Assembly (NCBI RefSeq): GCF_040549045.1
Contig: NZ_JBEWTB010000002.1
Coordinates: 2,201,501-2,265,500 of the forward strand
DNA: 64,000 nucleotides
DNA from: Endozoicomonas sp. NE40
GTDB lineage: Bacteria; Pseudomonadota; Gammaproteobacteria; Pseudomonadales; Endozoicomonadaceae
Reading direction: 5' to 3'
The translations under genes were made by a program, and so were the position numbers. The notes beneath the pieces are model-generated. The model saw only the letters and a list, made by a program, of their open reading frames with translations, did not search any database and had not been told where the DNA came from. Positions 25,910 through 34,250 of the stretch are shown here, piece after piece (the stretch's first letter is position 1; the number at the start of each line of letters is the position of its first letter).

Positions 25910-27547
25910 ATGGCAGAACGAATCACAAAAGCAGGGCGCAACCTGCTGGCAAAGCACCAGGGCGATGAAACACATTGCAAGATCGACAAGTTTGTTCTGG
26001 CACTGATACCTGGGCAGAACCCTGCTGATGTCATAGACCCGGACCGGGGCCTGCCGCCGGCTAACCAGGTTGTTCACGAACAGGATGTCACGCGGGATGG
26101 TTACCTGGCACCGGATATGGTGACTTATTCCTTATATATGGATGCCAAAACCGGCCCGTTTACGTTCAACACCATCTACACGGTTTCCACGGTTAACAGT
26201 AATACCGTGATGCAAATCATTACTGTGCCGGACACGCCCAAGATAGCTGACGATCCCGGCAACAGTGTGCGCGGTCAGCCAATGGTGCGTAATGCAATAC
26301 TGGTGTACGACGATGCGGCAGCGATTACCAATGTCAGCATCGAGGCTGAAGCCTGGCAGTGGGATTTTGAGGATGCTACCGAGACCATTAAAGGCTTTAT
26401 TGAGATTGCCACTCAGACTGAAGTGAATGCCGGAACGGATCATCAGCGGGCGGTGACACCGAAAACCTTAAAAAGCCGGTTAGCGTCGTTCACCCGTAAT
26501 GCGACGGAAACGGTTAAGGGTTTTCTGGAGATTGCCACCCAGACTGAAGCGAACGGTGGCACTGATGACACAAAAGCCATCACCCCTAAAAAGCTAAACA
26601 GCCGTACCGCTACAGAAAGTCGGCGAGGTGTAGCAGAAGTCGCCACACAGGCAGAAGCTGATACGGGAACGGATGACAGCCGGATTGTTACACCCAAAAA
26701 GCTGTGGAGCATTCTAACGTCGAAGTTTGCCCGGATTGATCAGCGTCCAACCTTCAGCAAGGGCATTCTATTGGGTGATGATAAGCTGTTTTTCAATATC
26801 AGCTCCAACAATGACTACATCCGCTATGGCGATGGAGATAACACATATCATCTGGTGGCTGACGGTGACGATGCTGATTATGAAGATACTGGTAATGCCA
26901 ACCTGAAACTTGGCGGCATCCAGTTAGGCAGTGGCGCAAAAGTAACAGGCGTCAGCGACTCAGCAACCAGCACCTCAAAAACCACCCTTGCCACGTCGTA
27001 TGCCGTGGATGTTGCGCGGGATGATGGGACACGGCAGGCGACAGAATCAACACGCGGGCAGGCTGAGATTGCGACGCAGGCAGAGGTGAATGCGGGGACG
27101 ACTCATACACGGATAGTGACGCCTAAGACGCTGGCGAGTCGGTTGGCATCCTGGGCTGCGGGGTTGTTTAAGTCGGCGGCTTATCTGGATGCCGGGCAGT
27201 ATGACGGGCAGGTGGCGTTGATTGGATCGCCGGTTACTGACGGTCAAACTGCGGTAATAGTTGCAGCTGGGTCTAATGCGAATGGCAATTATAGAATCTG
27301 GTCTGATGGCTACAAAGAGCAATGGGGAATATGTGGTTCTATTGATCCGGGCGGTTCTATTACATTTTTATTGCCGATTGCTTATTCATTAGGGGACTCA
27401 ACACTAACTGCATTACCAGTTGGACATGGGACAAGTAGTAATCCCCTTGGAATTAGTGGCCGAGCTTCTAATACAAGCGTTACGTTATACAACAGGGGAA
27501 GTGTATCTCAAATAGTAAATTCCTACTGGACTAGCACAGGATTTTAA
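25910..27547 (+). CDS. H: Tail fibre protein with fibre repeats and divergent tip
   Basis: A 545-residue fibre. The N-terminus (MAERITKAGRNLLAKHQG) is a DUF3751-type baseplate-binding domain. Four phage tail fibre repeats of about 40 residues begin near residues 155, 198, 237 and 377, each with ATE(S/T)xxG, EIATQTEVNAGT-type and VTPKTL motifs. The tip from about residue 444 carries the NYRIWSDGYKEQWG motif of gp53-like receptor-binding domains. DNA for the tip (about 27,240 on) is visibly richer in A and T than the shaft. It determines host range. The gene ends in TAATG overlap with the helper. Confidence 0.87.
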   Translation: MAERITKAGRNLLAKHQGDETHCKIDKFVLALIPGQNPADVIDPDRGLPPANQVVHEQDVTRDGYLAPDMVTYSLYMDAKTGPFTFNTIYTVSTVNSNTVMQIITVPDTPKIADDPGNSVRGQPMVRNAILVYDDAAAITNVSIEAEAWQWDFEDATETIKGFIEIATQTEVNAGTDHQRAVTPKTLKSRLASFTRNATETVKGFLEIATQTEANGGTDDTKAITPKKLNSRTATESRRGVAEVATQAEADTGTDDSRIVTPKKLWSILTSKFARIDQRPTFSKGILLGDDKLFFNISSNNDYIRYGDGDNTYHLVADGDDADYEDTGNANLKLGGIQLGSGAKVTGVSDSATSTSKTTLATSYAVDVARDDGTRQATESTRGQAEIATQAEVNAGTTHTRIVTPKTLASRLASWAAGLFKSAAYLDAGQYDGQVALIGSPVTDGQTAVIVAAGSNANGNYRIWSDGYKEQWGICGSIDPGGSITFLLPIAYSLGDSTLTALPVGHGTSSNPLGISGRASNTSVTLYNRGSVSQIVNSYWTSTGF

Positions 27548-28050
27548 TGATGGAACCCTATTACAATCCAAACACTGGTGGGCCACTGCACTCTATAGAA
27601 AAAGACGGTGTCTGGCTTGGGTTTGACACCACAGGCTGTACTCACAAAGATGAGATGCCGCCAGAAGCTCAGGAATGGTTCGTGCGCCCAGCCCGTGATG
27701 GTTATAAATGGGACTGTCTCAACGGCAAATGGCCGGAAGAAGTGCCGGTCAATGTTTCAGAAGAAGACCAGAAAAAAAGACAATACCAGCAATGGAAACA
27801 GGATCGGCAGCAAGCCGTTGATACCATCCTGGTTGAAATTGACGGACTGGTATTTGATGGCGACGAAACCAGTCAGACCCGAATGATAAGGGCAGCGACA
27901 CTGGCAGAAACTTCCGAAGAAAAAGTGCAGTGGATACTGGCGGATAATTCCGTGGTTGAGGTAACAGCAGACCAGTTGCGCAGAGCAGCCAGAGAAGCTG
28001 GACGAGTTCAGGTATCGCTGTGGATTCCACCTGAGAGCCTGAAGTCATGA
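27547..28050 (+). CDS. Tail fibre helper/assembly protein with DUF4376 domain
   Basis: A 167-residue protein starting in the fibre stop codon (TAATG). The N-terminus (MMEPYYNPNTGGPLHSIEKDG) is of the type seen in proteins encoded after fibre genes. Residues about 95-163 form a DUF4376 domain (ILVEIDGLVFDGDETSQTRMIRAA, VTADQLRRAAREA). Proteins of this place fold or attach fibre tips. Assignment is by neighbour and domain. Confidence 0.75.
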   Translation: MMEPYYNPNTGGPLHSIEKDGVWLGFDTTGCTHKDEMPPEAQEWFVRPARDGYKWDCLNGKWPEEVPVNVSEEDQKKRQYQQWKQDRQQAVDTILVEIDGLVFDGDETSQTRMIRAATLAETSEEKVQWILADNSVVEVTADQLRRAAREAGRVQVSLWIPPESLKS

Positions 28051-28577
28051 TCGAGTTAAACGGAGTCAGGGTTCCCGGCCACAATATGACAATTCGGGGA
28101 ACTCTGCGTCTTGAGGACAAAGACTTGTCAGGGCAGACCAGTGCCAGTGAAACAGCTGAAGAAGGCATCAAGCCCCAGGTTCTGGCGGTATCCCTGATTA
28201 TCAATATGGATGCCCCGGAAGAACTGGACACGCTGATCGGGATGGCTCGCGCAGTAGACGATCTGGGCGACCGGCTTATTTACGACATAGTGAACACAAC
28301 CGCTAATAGTGCCCGGATTACCCGGATTAAATTTACTGAAAACCTGGTCTACTCCGAAAATGAAACCCAGCGTTTCTGGCAAGTCAATTTTACCTTACGG
28401 GAGTGCCAGACGGTTCCGGAAAAAATTGAGGAACGGCAGGAGCAACCTTTAGCCCAGGAACAGACCACGCAGGGCAATACCGTGGCTGACGCTTCTGAAA
28501 CACCAGAAACCAAAGACCCGGAATACACAGGTATGAAAGCCTGGTTAAAAGACATTGATAACAGGCTCGGATCATGA
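28047..28577 (+). CDS. Baseplate complex protein (gpU-like position)
   Basis: A 176-residue protein of the baseplate complex type, with VLAVSLIINMDAPEELDTLIGMARAVDD and TRFWQVNFTLRECQTVPEK-like segments. The last 50 residues are acidic and low complexity. In these phages it comes before hub protein D and may join tube to hub. It overlaps the helper gene by four bases. Confidence 0.68.
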   Translation: MIELNGVRVPGHNMTIRGTLRLEDKDLSGQTSASETAEEGIKPQVLAVSLIINMDAPEELDTLIGMARAVDDLGDRLIYDIVNTTANSARITRIKFTENLVYSENETQRFWQVNFTLRECQTVPEKIEERQEQPLAQEQTTQGNTVADASETPETKDPEYTGMKAWLKDIDNRLGS

Positions 28578-28624
28578 CGGGCAGAAATGGCAGACAGCGT
28601 TAAAAACACAGGAGCGGTTTTACA

Positions 28625-29326
28625 TTGAAAGTCATTAAACAGCTCGAAGTCGATGGTAAACCTTATCCGCTGATTAAAGATGATGTCCGGCTGAGCCTGA
28701 AACGTCCGGGCCGGGCCATTCTGAATGTAACATCAACTCAGCCGCTGTCAGGTCTGGTTATTCTGGATATAGGCTGGAGCCATGCCCGGCCAAAGCGTTT
28801 TTTTATGGGGTATGTTGTCGAGTCGCTGACCGTATCCACCAATGAACAACAGCTGCTCTGTAATGAAGTCGCCGCTGCCTTGGACAGCGATCATTTTATG
28901 GGGCTGCGTCATACGACCGTCAATGATGTTCTGGCAAAGATGGCTAAAGGAACTCCGCTGACGTTTGTCACGCCGGAGTCGGGTTATTGCAAAAAACAGT
29001 CGCCGTACTTCTTCCATTTGGGTGGTGGTTATCAGGCAATGGATGCTATCGGGCCCGTATTCCAGATTCCCAACTATATATGGCAGCAACAGGGTGACGG
29101 CACTATTTTTGTGGGTTCTTGGGATGACAGCCGCTGGCCTTCCCGTTCGATTCCAATCCCCGACAAAGTGTTTAAACGACATATTGCCCAGGGTACTGCC
29201 GAACTGGCGATGGTTCCGGGCTTGCGCCCCGGTGTGTTGTTCAATCGTGGCATTGTTACTGCCGTGCAGCTGAAGAAAGAGAGAATGGTCATCTCATGGA
29301 AGAAGAAATCCGCCGCATTCACCTGA
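28625..29326 (+). CDS. D: Baseplate hub protein (gpD/gp27-like)
   Basis: A 233-residue protein starting with TTG at 28625. It shows parts of the late control D family: LKRPGRAILNVTS near the start, FFMGYVVESLTVSTNEQQLLCNE, and a hub-like MDAIGPVFQIPNYIWQQQGDGTIFVG. It is shorter than P2 gpD (about 387), so it may be a reduced hub. Its end overlaps the spike gene by 31 bases. Confidence 0.75.
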   Translation: MKVIKQLEVDGKPYPLIKDDVRLSLKRPGRAILNVTSTQPLSGLVILDIGWSHARPKRFFMGYVVESLTVSTNEQQLLCNEVAAALDSDHFMGLRHTTVNDVLAKMAKGTPLTFVTPESGYCKKQSPYFFHLGGGYQAMDAIGPVFQIPNYIWQQQGDGTIFVGSWDDSRWPSRSIPIPDKVFKRHIAQGTAELAMVPGLRPGVLFNRGIVTAVQLKKERMVISWKKKSAAFT

Positions 29327-29982
29327 GCCAGTTTCCAGAACATAAGCATGGCTACCATTTGCCTATGTTCGGCAGAGTGGAACGCATTGCCAACCCACCC
29401 AAAGACGGTGGTGTCTGTTCTCATGCTGAACCCCTTCATGCAGTCGATATTCAACCACTGGATGAGCACTTTAAACCCAGAGGGGAATTACTGCGTGACC
29501 TGGTGGTTTCCGTTCCCTATGCAGGCCAGCACCGTGGCTTTTTCGCACTGCCCGATCCGGGTTGTATTGTTGAGTTCTGTTTCAGTTATGGTCTGCCGCA
29601 CCTGATTCATATTCGCGGTGTGATCCCCTGGGGGCTGGAACTCCCGGAAGTCGATGCCAATGAAGCCCGCTGGCAACAGAGCACCACCACGTACCAGGGC
29701 TATGACAAAGACGGCAACTGGCACAAGGTCGGCAAGATTCACCAGAACATCGCCGCTATCAAACAAATCATGAAATCACCCAGGACCTGGGTAGGTTCTG
29801 ATTCTGAAAACGTCCTGCAGATTCTGATTGATTTTATGGAAGAAACAGCCGCCGCTCTGGATACTATTGCCGGTCATACTCATAGCGGTGGACCTAAGCC
29901 GGATCAGGGTGGGGATATTTCCGGGAAAAGCTCGGCGATTAAAGAGATCAATAACGGAAGGCTGAAGCCTATCACGGAGTAG
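29296..29982 (+). CDS. Baseplate spike protein (gpV-like)
   Basis: A 228-residue protein: the N-terminal OB-like domain has FGRVERIANPPKDGG and FALPDPGCIVEFCFSYG, and the C-terminus carries HTHSGGPKPDQGGDISGKS, typical of gpV/gp45-type spikes ending in a metal-binding tip. It pierces the outer membrane. It overlaps the hub gene and is the last intact late gene before the methylase stub. Confidence 0.78.
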   Translation: MEEEIRRIHLSQFPEHKHGYHLPMFGRVERIANPPKDGGVCSHAEPLHAVDIQPLDEHFKPRGELLRDLVVSVPYAGQHRGFFALPDPGCIVEFCFSYGLPHLIHIRGVIPWGLELPEVDANEARWQQSTTTYQGYDKDGNWHKVGKIHQNIAAIKQIMKSPRTWVGSDSENVLQILIDFMEETAAALDTIAGHTHSGGPKPDQGGDISGKSSAIKEINNGRLKPITE

Positions 29983-29999
29983 AAGAACAAGGAGTACAA

Positions 30000-30068
30000 A
30001 TGTCAAAGCCCATCATTCCCTGGATCGGGGGCAAGCGAAGACCCCATTTGGCTGGGCAAGTTTCGTAG
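30000..30068 (+). pseudogene. Truncated DNA adenine methylase start
   Basis: After a good AAGGAG at 29989-29994 the frame reads SKPIIPWIGGKRR, the N-terminal S-adenosylmethionine-binding motif of phage Dam enzymes, for 14 residues. It then changes to PHLAGQVS and stops at 30066-30068. The other 250 or so residues of the enzyme are missing. The junction lies near 30041, where a recombination or insertion most likely removed the gene. Confidence 0.7.
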
Positions 30069-30120
30069 GAGGGGTTTGAGTTTTAGATTAGTCAGTGCTG
30101 AGATAGAGTGATCCCCGTCA

Positions 30121-30167
30121 ATAAATACGACAAATGGTACTATCATGCTTATTTTCGTATTTATACA
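30121..30167 (+). promoter_or_regulatory. Perfect inverted repeat over a likely promoter
   Basis: ATAAATACGA (30121-30130) and TCGTATTTAT (30155-30164) form a perfect 10-base inverted repeat with a 24-base spacer. The right half overlaps TATACA (30162-30167), a plausible -10 element. It lies 39 bases before the GTG start of the downstream gene and is the natural operator for it. Confidence 0.5.
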
Positions 30168-30205
30168 ATATCTGACGCCTATTATGTCGTTTATGGAGTT
30201 AGATA

Positions 30206-31267
30206 GTGGATGTAGAAAAACTTGTAATTTCAAGTGATGAGGATGCGATTCGTCTTATTAATGATTTGACAAATGGTCAAGTAGACCCAGACTTTGTTGA
30301 CGTTAGTTTTGACGACTGGCCAAACATCCATGTCTATCTGAAGGGTGAGAAATATAATAAGTCAATGACCCCCAGCGTTATGGCTGGGTTTATCGAGCTA
30401 CAAAAAAATCTGAATAAGACCTTTGCCTTGCTCAAGTATCAGGACTCAGGCAAGCGTTTAACGGAAGAAGAACAAAAGCAGCTCGAAATTTCAGTCGAAG
30501 TCGAAGAAGGCAGCTCAGACTTGATGGCCAAGCTGGCAAAGCCTTTGGAAGTGGTGGCAAAAGGGGTCGCTAATGGAGTGCAAAACATGGACTCACTACA
30601 CATGCTCATAGCCGTTTTAGGCGTTGGGGTTATGTTTGCCGGGGGGCTCTCCTTCAAGAATTATCTGCAATACCGTAGAGAAGTACGCCTGAAAGAGCTA
30701 GATACGCAGAAGAGTGTTGAAAACAGAGAAATCAGGCTTGCGGAACTTAATCAGCAGGAATTTGCCAGTGCGCAGGAAACAGAACGGCTAAAACTTCTCA
30801 AGGATGTGTTTAGTAGTCATCCAGCACTAAAAGCTGCTGAAGATTTTGCGCATGACTCCCATACGGCTTTACTGAAGGGAGCCTCTAACGCTGATTATGC
30901 AAGAATTCAGGGTTCTAACCTCCCGGTAGCGATGGTTGACGAACTCAAGCGTAATGCCAGAAAGCGGGGAATTGATGATCGTCTAACCTCTACATTCAGG
31001 GTGCTGGCTGCGGATCACAGCCCTGAATCAGAAGTGAGGCTAAAGCTTCAGAGCATTGAAGATAAAGACGTTATCAATGCTAGCTTGTTGCTTGATGAAA
31101 ATTTGGACAGGGAAAAGCTTGAGTTCCTTCCAAAAATGAAAGAACTCATTATTCGTGCAGAATGGGATAAATCACCTCTGACCTTCACACTTATTGTTCG
31201 ACGTTCTGGTGATAAGATTACAAAAGCGACTGTTGAATCAGTCCAGGAGCCTGCAAAAGTTGCTTAA
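30206..31267 (+). CDS. Prophage accessory membrane protein, unknown function
   Basis: A 353-residue protein with GTG start and GGAG at 30195-30198. The N-terminal 120 residues are a soluble domain with acidic and aromatic motifs (IRLINDLTNGQVDPDFVDVSFDDWPNIHVYLKGEKYN, then MTPSVMAGFIELQKNLNK). One transmembrane helix is at about residues 131-153 (LHMLIAVLGVGVMFAGGLSF). A charged helix (about 155-200) leads to a C-terminal beta-rich domain. I recognise the architecture only as a prophage hypothetical protein. It has its own promoter region, ends at a bidirectional terminator and sits where the dam gene should continue, so it is cargo, possibly a defence or superinfection-exclusion function. 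That function is inference. Confidence 0.7.
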   Translation: MDVEKLVISSDEDAIRLINDLTNGQVDPDFVDVSFDDWPNIHVYLKGEKYNKSMTPSVMAGFIELQKNLNKTFALLKYQDSGKRLTEEEQKQLEISVEVEEGSSDLMAKLAKPLEVVAKGVANGVQNMDSLHMLIAVLGVGVMFAGGLSFKNYLQYRREVRLKELDTQKSVENREIRLAELNQQEFASAQETERLKLLKDVFSSHPALKAAEDFAHDSHTALLKGASNADYARIQGSNLPVAMVDELKRNARKRGIDDRLTSTFRVLAADHSPESEVRLKLQSIEDKDVINASLLLDENLDREKLEFLPKMKELIIRAEWDKSPLTFTLIVRRSGDKITKATVESVQEPAKVA

Positions 31268-31270
31268 CAT

Positions 31271-31298
31271 AAATGAGCCGGAGAAAACCGGCTCATTT
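31271..31298. terminator. Bidirectional terminator between convergent genes
   Basis: AAATGAGCCGG (31271-31281) and CCGGCTCATTT (31288-31298) pair perfectly with a six-base loop, flanked by A/T-rich ends on both strands. It lies between the plus-strand gene ending 31267 and the minus-strand gene ending 31313, and serves both. Confidence 0.85.
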
Positions 31299-31312
31299 GC
31301 TTCTATAGATTT

Positions 31313-31792
31313 TTATTGTGTAGCTTGCTCAACTTTGAACCAGTCAATATCTGCAGGGGTGTAGTCAGCGCCCGGCGCCATATTCTTTGCTATACCGTTT
31401 ACGGCATAGACTTTATCTTCAGTGACCCAGTAGCCAGCATGTTCATTAATGACCACGGCGATCCCTTCACCCAAATCCCCCGTCCTGTAATTATGAACAC
31501 TGTTTTTACTGTTGGGGATGGCCAGCAATACTTCGGTCACTGCCGATCCAGCACTGATGGCCGGCTCTACTTTTTCTGATTTCATGGCAACCGTTTTTTC
31601 CTTAACCACAGGTTCGGGCATTAGCACCTGACCAATCCCCCCAGCGAGAAAGAACAGGGCAACACCAGCCAGCATGCCCGGTTTGCCATATTCAGGTTTT
31701 ATTTTCGCAACGGTCTTTTGGAGCTTATGTGCTCTCCAGGAACAAATAAACAGGGCGATGCCTGCCAGCGAGATTAATCCAACGAACTCCAT
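31313..31792 (-). CDS. Small membrane protein with two helices and a soluble C-terminal domain
   Basis: A 159-residue protein with two hydrophobic segments (residues about 3-18, GLISLAGIALFICSW, and 41-60, MLAGVALFFLAGGIGQVLM), then about 90 soluble residues, some acidic (DLGEGIAVVINEHAGYWVTEDKVYAVNGIAK). The second segment lacks a cleavage pattern, so it is an anchor. Convergent with the accessory gene and inside the likely prophage boundary, it is probably also cargo. Family not recognised. Confidence 0.6.
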   Translation of the reverse strand: MEFVGLISLAGIALFICSWRAHKLQKTVAKIKPEYGKPGMLAGVALFFLAGGIGQVLMPEPVVKEKTVAMKSEKVEPAISAGSAVTEVLLAIPNSKNSVHNYRTGDLGEGIAVVINEHAGYWVTEDKVYAVNGIAKNMAPGADYTPADIDWFKVEQATQ

Positions 31793-32204
31793 AAATCCCT
31801 CTCCATTTTTTTATTGTTCTCAGCCTGATGGTAACCCACCCTCAGCCACCTGCAACACCAATCCAACGCCCACAACCCGTATTCACTCCCAAAAATCCCC
31901 CCGCAGCCCAGAAAAACTCCCAGCCCCAGAAAAAATTCACTCCTTCTCCCCACCTCACCTGCGCGCTTTTCGTCAAAAAGTGCAATGGTTTTAAGGTTCT
32001 GTGCATAGGAAATAATCTCTGAAGACCACAGAGTATGCGGGCTGAAATAATCAGAAGACCTTGCTGCACGATTGCACGCTACGCAGAGAAATGAACAACT
32101 GTGCAAAGATGCTGCACGGGAAAGAAAGTCAGAGAACTGGGTGCAGACCGCATGAAAACTAAGGTTGTAAGTATTTTTATTTTGCCAATGACAGGTTATT
32201 AGTG
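31793..32204. other. Intergenic stretch, no supported gene
   Basis: A minus-strand frame of 145 codons crosses this region but overlaps the start of the small membrane protein gene and has an unlikely composition (many Ser, Cys and Trp, with FFLGLGVFLGCGG). Bases 31830-31960 are unusually rich in C and A (cccaaaaatccccccgcag and similar). I see no RNA gene here. Confidence 0.4.
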
Positions 32205-32259
32205 GTGACACTTTTGTGACATAAACACCCTTTTTTGGGTTAGTGACACCCTTGTGACA
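32205..32259. repeat. Paired 17-base direct repeats beside tRNA-Thr, possible attR arm sites
   Basis: gtgacacttttgtgaca (32205-32221) and gtgacacccttgtgaca (32243-32259) share 15 of 17 bases and are 38 bases apart. They lie 68 bases before the tRNA-Thr 3' end, on the side facing the prophage. Integrase arm-type sites have this form. No duplicate on the left can be seen because the window ends inside the integrase. Confidence 0.4.
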
Positions 32260-32282
32260 CCCACTTTTTTACAGGCATAAAA

Positions 32283-32320
32283 AAACCCCAAAGTCTTGAA
32301 TTACAAGGGCTTTGGGGTTT
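32283..32320 (-). terminator. Rho-independent terminator of tRNA-Thr
   Basis: CTTTGGGGTTT and AAACCCCAAAG (32310-32320 and 32283-32293) form an 11-base stem. Read on the minus strand it ends in a run of T bases at 32279-32285, seven bases after the tRNA 3' end. It would end the tRNA transcript. Confidence 0.85.
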
Positions 32321-32326
32321 AGTGCT

Positions 32327-32402
<76 letters not shown>

Positions 32403-32724
32403 AAGGAACGATGCGTATATTATGTTCGGAGCTTGTTTTTGTCAACACGCTTTATGGATTTATAAACAAAAACAGACCCTTAGGGTCTGCTTTTGTCACT
32501 TTCCTTGTTCGGTGGCTTCCTGCCAGACCGCTTCCTGATTCAGTTTAAGCCTTCCTGGCTCCCGGGCATCCTGCCTGACTGATGGTTCTATTATGCAGGA
32601 ACAGGAAAATCCGAACAGAAGGAAAAATCTATTGTCTTTGTGAGAGATCGGCTATTCGTTAGTTAATCGAGTACTAACTAAGAAGAAGGAAAGTGATTGT
32701 GGGGGATGTTTAAAAAACAAATAC
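32403..32724. other. Intergenic stretch with one hairpin
   Basis: The stretch between tRNA-Thr and the tRNA-Leu terminator contains a short perfect stem, CAGACCC and GGGTCTG (32473-32489), with T/A-rich flanks, a possible terminator on the minus strand. No ORF with codon-like composition is seen and no RNA family is recognised. Confidence 0.45.
32417..32445 (-). promoter_or_regulatory. Sigma70 promoter of tRNA-Thr
   Basis: On the minus strand TTGACA is followed by a 17-base spacer and TAATAT, then 14 bases to the first tRNA base. Both hexamers are close to the consensus and the spacer is optimal. Confidence 0.85.
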
Positions 32725-32770
32725 AAAAAAGCCAAATCGCTCTTTATCTGAAGAGTGATTCGGCTTTTTT
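32725..32770 (-). terminator. Terminator of tandem tRNA-Leu operon
   Basis: AAAAAAGCCAAATCGCTCTT and the opposite AAGAGTGATTCGGCTTTTTT pair with two mismatches and a six-base loop. On the minus strand it ends in a T run, nine bases after the distal tRNA-Leu. Confidence 0.85.
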
Positions 32771-32778
32771 GAGGAATT

Positions 32779-32865
32779 TGGTGCCCAGGAGAAGACTCGA
32801 ACTTCCACGCCCTTTCGGACACTAGCACCTGAAGCTAGCGCGTCTACCAATTCCGCCACCTGGGC
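32779..32865 (-). tRNA. tRNA-Leu (anticodon CAG), distal copy
   Basis: An 87-base class II tRNA read on the minus strand from 32865, with encoded CCA, long variable arm (TGTCCGAAAGGGCGT) and anticodon loop TTCAGGT giving CAG. Its acceptor stem is fully paired (GCCCAGG with CCTGGGC). It differs from the proximal copy by one base. Confidence 0.97.
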
Positions 32866-32945
32866 AAATCAAGTTTTTTAAGAACTCTTGATGTTCTTCA
32901 AATCAGCAGGTAACTCTGATTTGTGTGACCCACTCAAAAGATGAG

Positions 32946-33032
32946 TGGTGCCCAGAAGAAGACTCGAACTTCCACGCCCTTTCGGACACTAGCACCTGAA
33001 GCTAGCGCGTCTACCAATTCCGCCACCTGGGC
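32946..33032 (-). tRNA. tRNA-Leu (anticodon CAG), proximal copy
   Basis: An 87-base tRNA-Leu, nearly identical to the next copy 80 bases downstream. The seventh acceptor pair is a G-T wobble here (TCTGGGC) where the other copy has G-C. Both share one upstream promoter: -35 TTGACT, 17-base spacer, -10 TACTAT. Confidence 0.97.
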
Positions 33033-33070
33033 CTCGTGAGCTGCGTTGTCGTGCTCAGCAAGTGGTGCGA

Positions 33071-33099
33071 ATAGTAGGGATGATCATTGAAAGAGTCAA
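33071..33099 (-). promoter_or_regulatory. Sigma70 promoter of tRNA-Leu pair
   Basis: On the minus strand TTGACT (complement of 33094-33099) and TACTAT (complement of 33071-33076) lie 17 bases apart, 38 bases before the first tRNA base. Confidence 0.8.
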
Positions 33100-33198
33100 C
33101 ACCTTACGGTTGAAAATTTGGTTGCGGATTTTACGCATGCATGGCAAAAGTGCTTTTATAACTACTTGATACTCAAGTCATTACCAGGGGAGGTCAGA

Positions 33199-34230
33199 AT
33201 GCAGTTGAACAGGAAAGACATGCGACTTCTGAACCAGCTGTTGAGTTTCTGGGTAGACAGGGCGCTGTTGACCGATGAGCAGTCGGCACTCCTGCGGCAG
33301 TCGGTTAAAGAAAAGAAAGCTGGTTGGCAGCTTCTGGCACGTTATGCCTTTTATTGCACGATCGTATGTGGCGTTTTAGCCATTGCTGCTGTTCTGATGG
33401 ATGAAAAACTAATTGAGCTTCTGCTAAAACTGTTTGATGCCTCAGCCATTGTAAAGTCTGCCAGCTTTGCCATTGCAGCTGTTCTGGTTTTGTATTTTGG
33501 CCATCGGTTTGGGAAAAAGGCACCGGGCCGGTTTTATACCCGCGAATCGTTCTATTTTCTTGGCGTATTATTAATCGCTGCTTCGGACTGGTTTCTGGGG
33601 AAGGCTCTGGATACGGGTAGTGGTCACTATTCATTATTGTTGTTTCTGGCCTTCTTTATCTATTCGGTTGCGGGTCTGGTGCTTTTTTCCCAAACACTGT
33701 GGCTGTTTGCGCTGATAACACTGTTCTGGTGGTTTATTGCAGAAACCAATTATCAGGCAGGCAAGGCTCTTTATCTTTACGGCATGAACCTGCCCGTCCG
33801 GTTCAGCCTTTTTGCTGCGGCTGTTTTATGCTTTAGTTATTTAATGCCGCACAGTTCTGTCACCAGACCGTTTTTTCCAATGACAAAAATAGCAGGGCTG
33901 ATATGCCTCTTTGTGGGTTTATGGGGGGTTGCGGTGTTTGGTAATTACGACGATGTCGCAAACTGGAGTGAAGTATCCCAGTACGAACTGTGGCAATGGA
34001 ACCTGCCATTAGCCATTGCCTGTGGAATCGCTATTTGGGTTGGGACAAAATGGGATGATGACATTTACCGGCATGTGGGTATCAGTTTCTTCATCCTTCT
34101 CATCTACACACTGTTTTTTGAATACGTTTGGGACGTAATGCACCAGGCTTTGTTTTTTGTTCTGCTGGGATTGAGTTTCTGGGCGCTCAGCCAGTTCGCA
34201 GAAAAAATCTGGCTTAAAAAACAGACATGA
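33199..34230 (+). CDS. Multi-span membrane protein, DUF2157-like
   Basis: A 343-residue protein; the start at 33199 has GGGGAGG at 33187-33193. The N-terminal 40 residues are soluble (LLNQLLSFWVDRALLTDEQSALLRQSVKEKK), the DUF2157-type lead. About nine to ten transmembrane segments follow, for example FYCTIVCGVLAIAAVLMD, LLLFLAFFIYSVAGLVLF and ALFFVLLGLSFWALSQF. The domain family is a moderate call. Function is unknown; no operon partner is evident. Confidence 0.65.
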   Translation: MQLNRKDMRLLNQLLSFWVDRALLTDEQSALLRQSVKEKKAGWQLLARYAFYCTIVCGVLAIAAVLMDEKLIELLLKLFDASAIVKSASFAIAAVLVLYFGHRFGKKAPGRFYTRESFYFLGVLLIAASDWFLGKALDTGSGHYSLLLFLAFFIYSVAGLVLFSQTLWLFALITLFWWFIAETNYQAGKALYLYGMNLPVRFSLFAAAVLCFSYLMPHSSVTRPFFPMTKIAGLICLFVGLWGVAVFGNYDDVANWSEVSQYELWQWNLPLAIACGIAIWVGTKWDDDIYRHVGISFFILLIYTLFFEYVWDVMHQALFFVLLGLSFWALSQFAEKIWLKKQT

Positions 34231-34250
34231 AAATATAAAACGGTTAAACA

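Noticed and set aside
31774..32211. A 145-codon minus-strand frame near the prophage end
   Set aside because: Overlaps a better supported gene start and has an unlikely residue composition.
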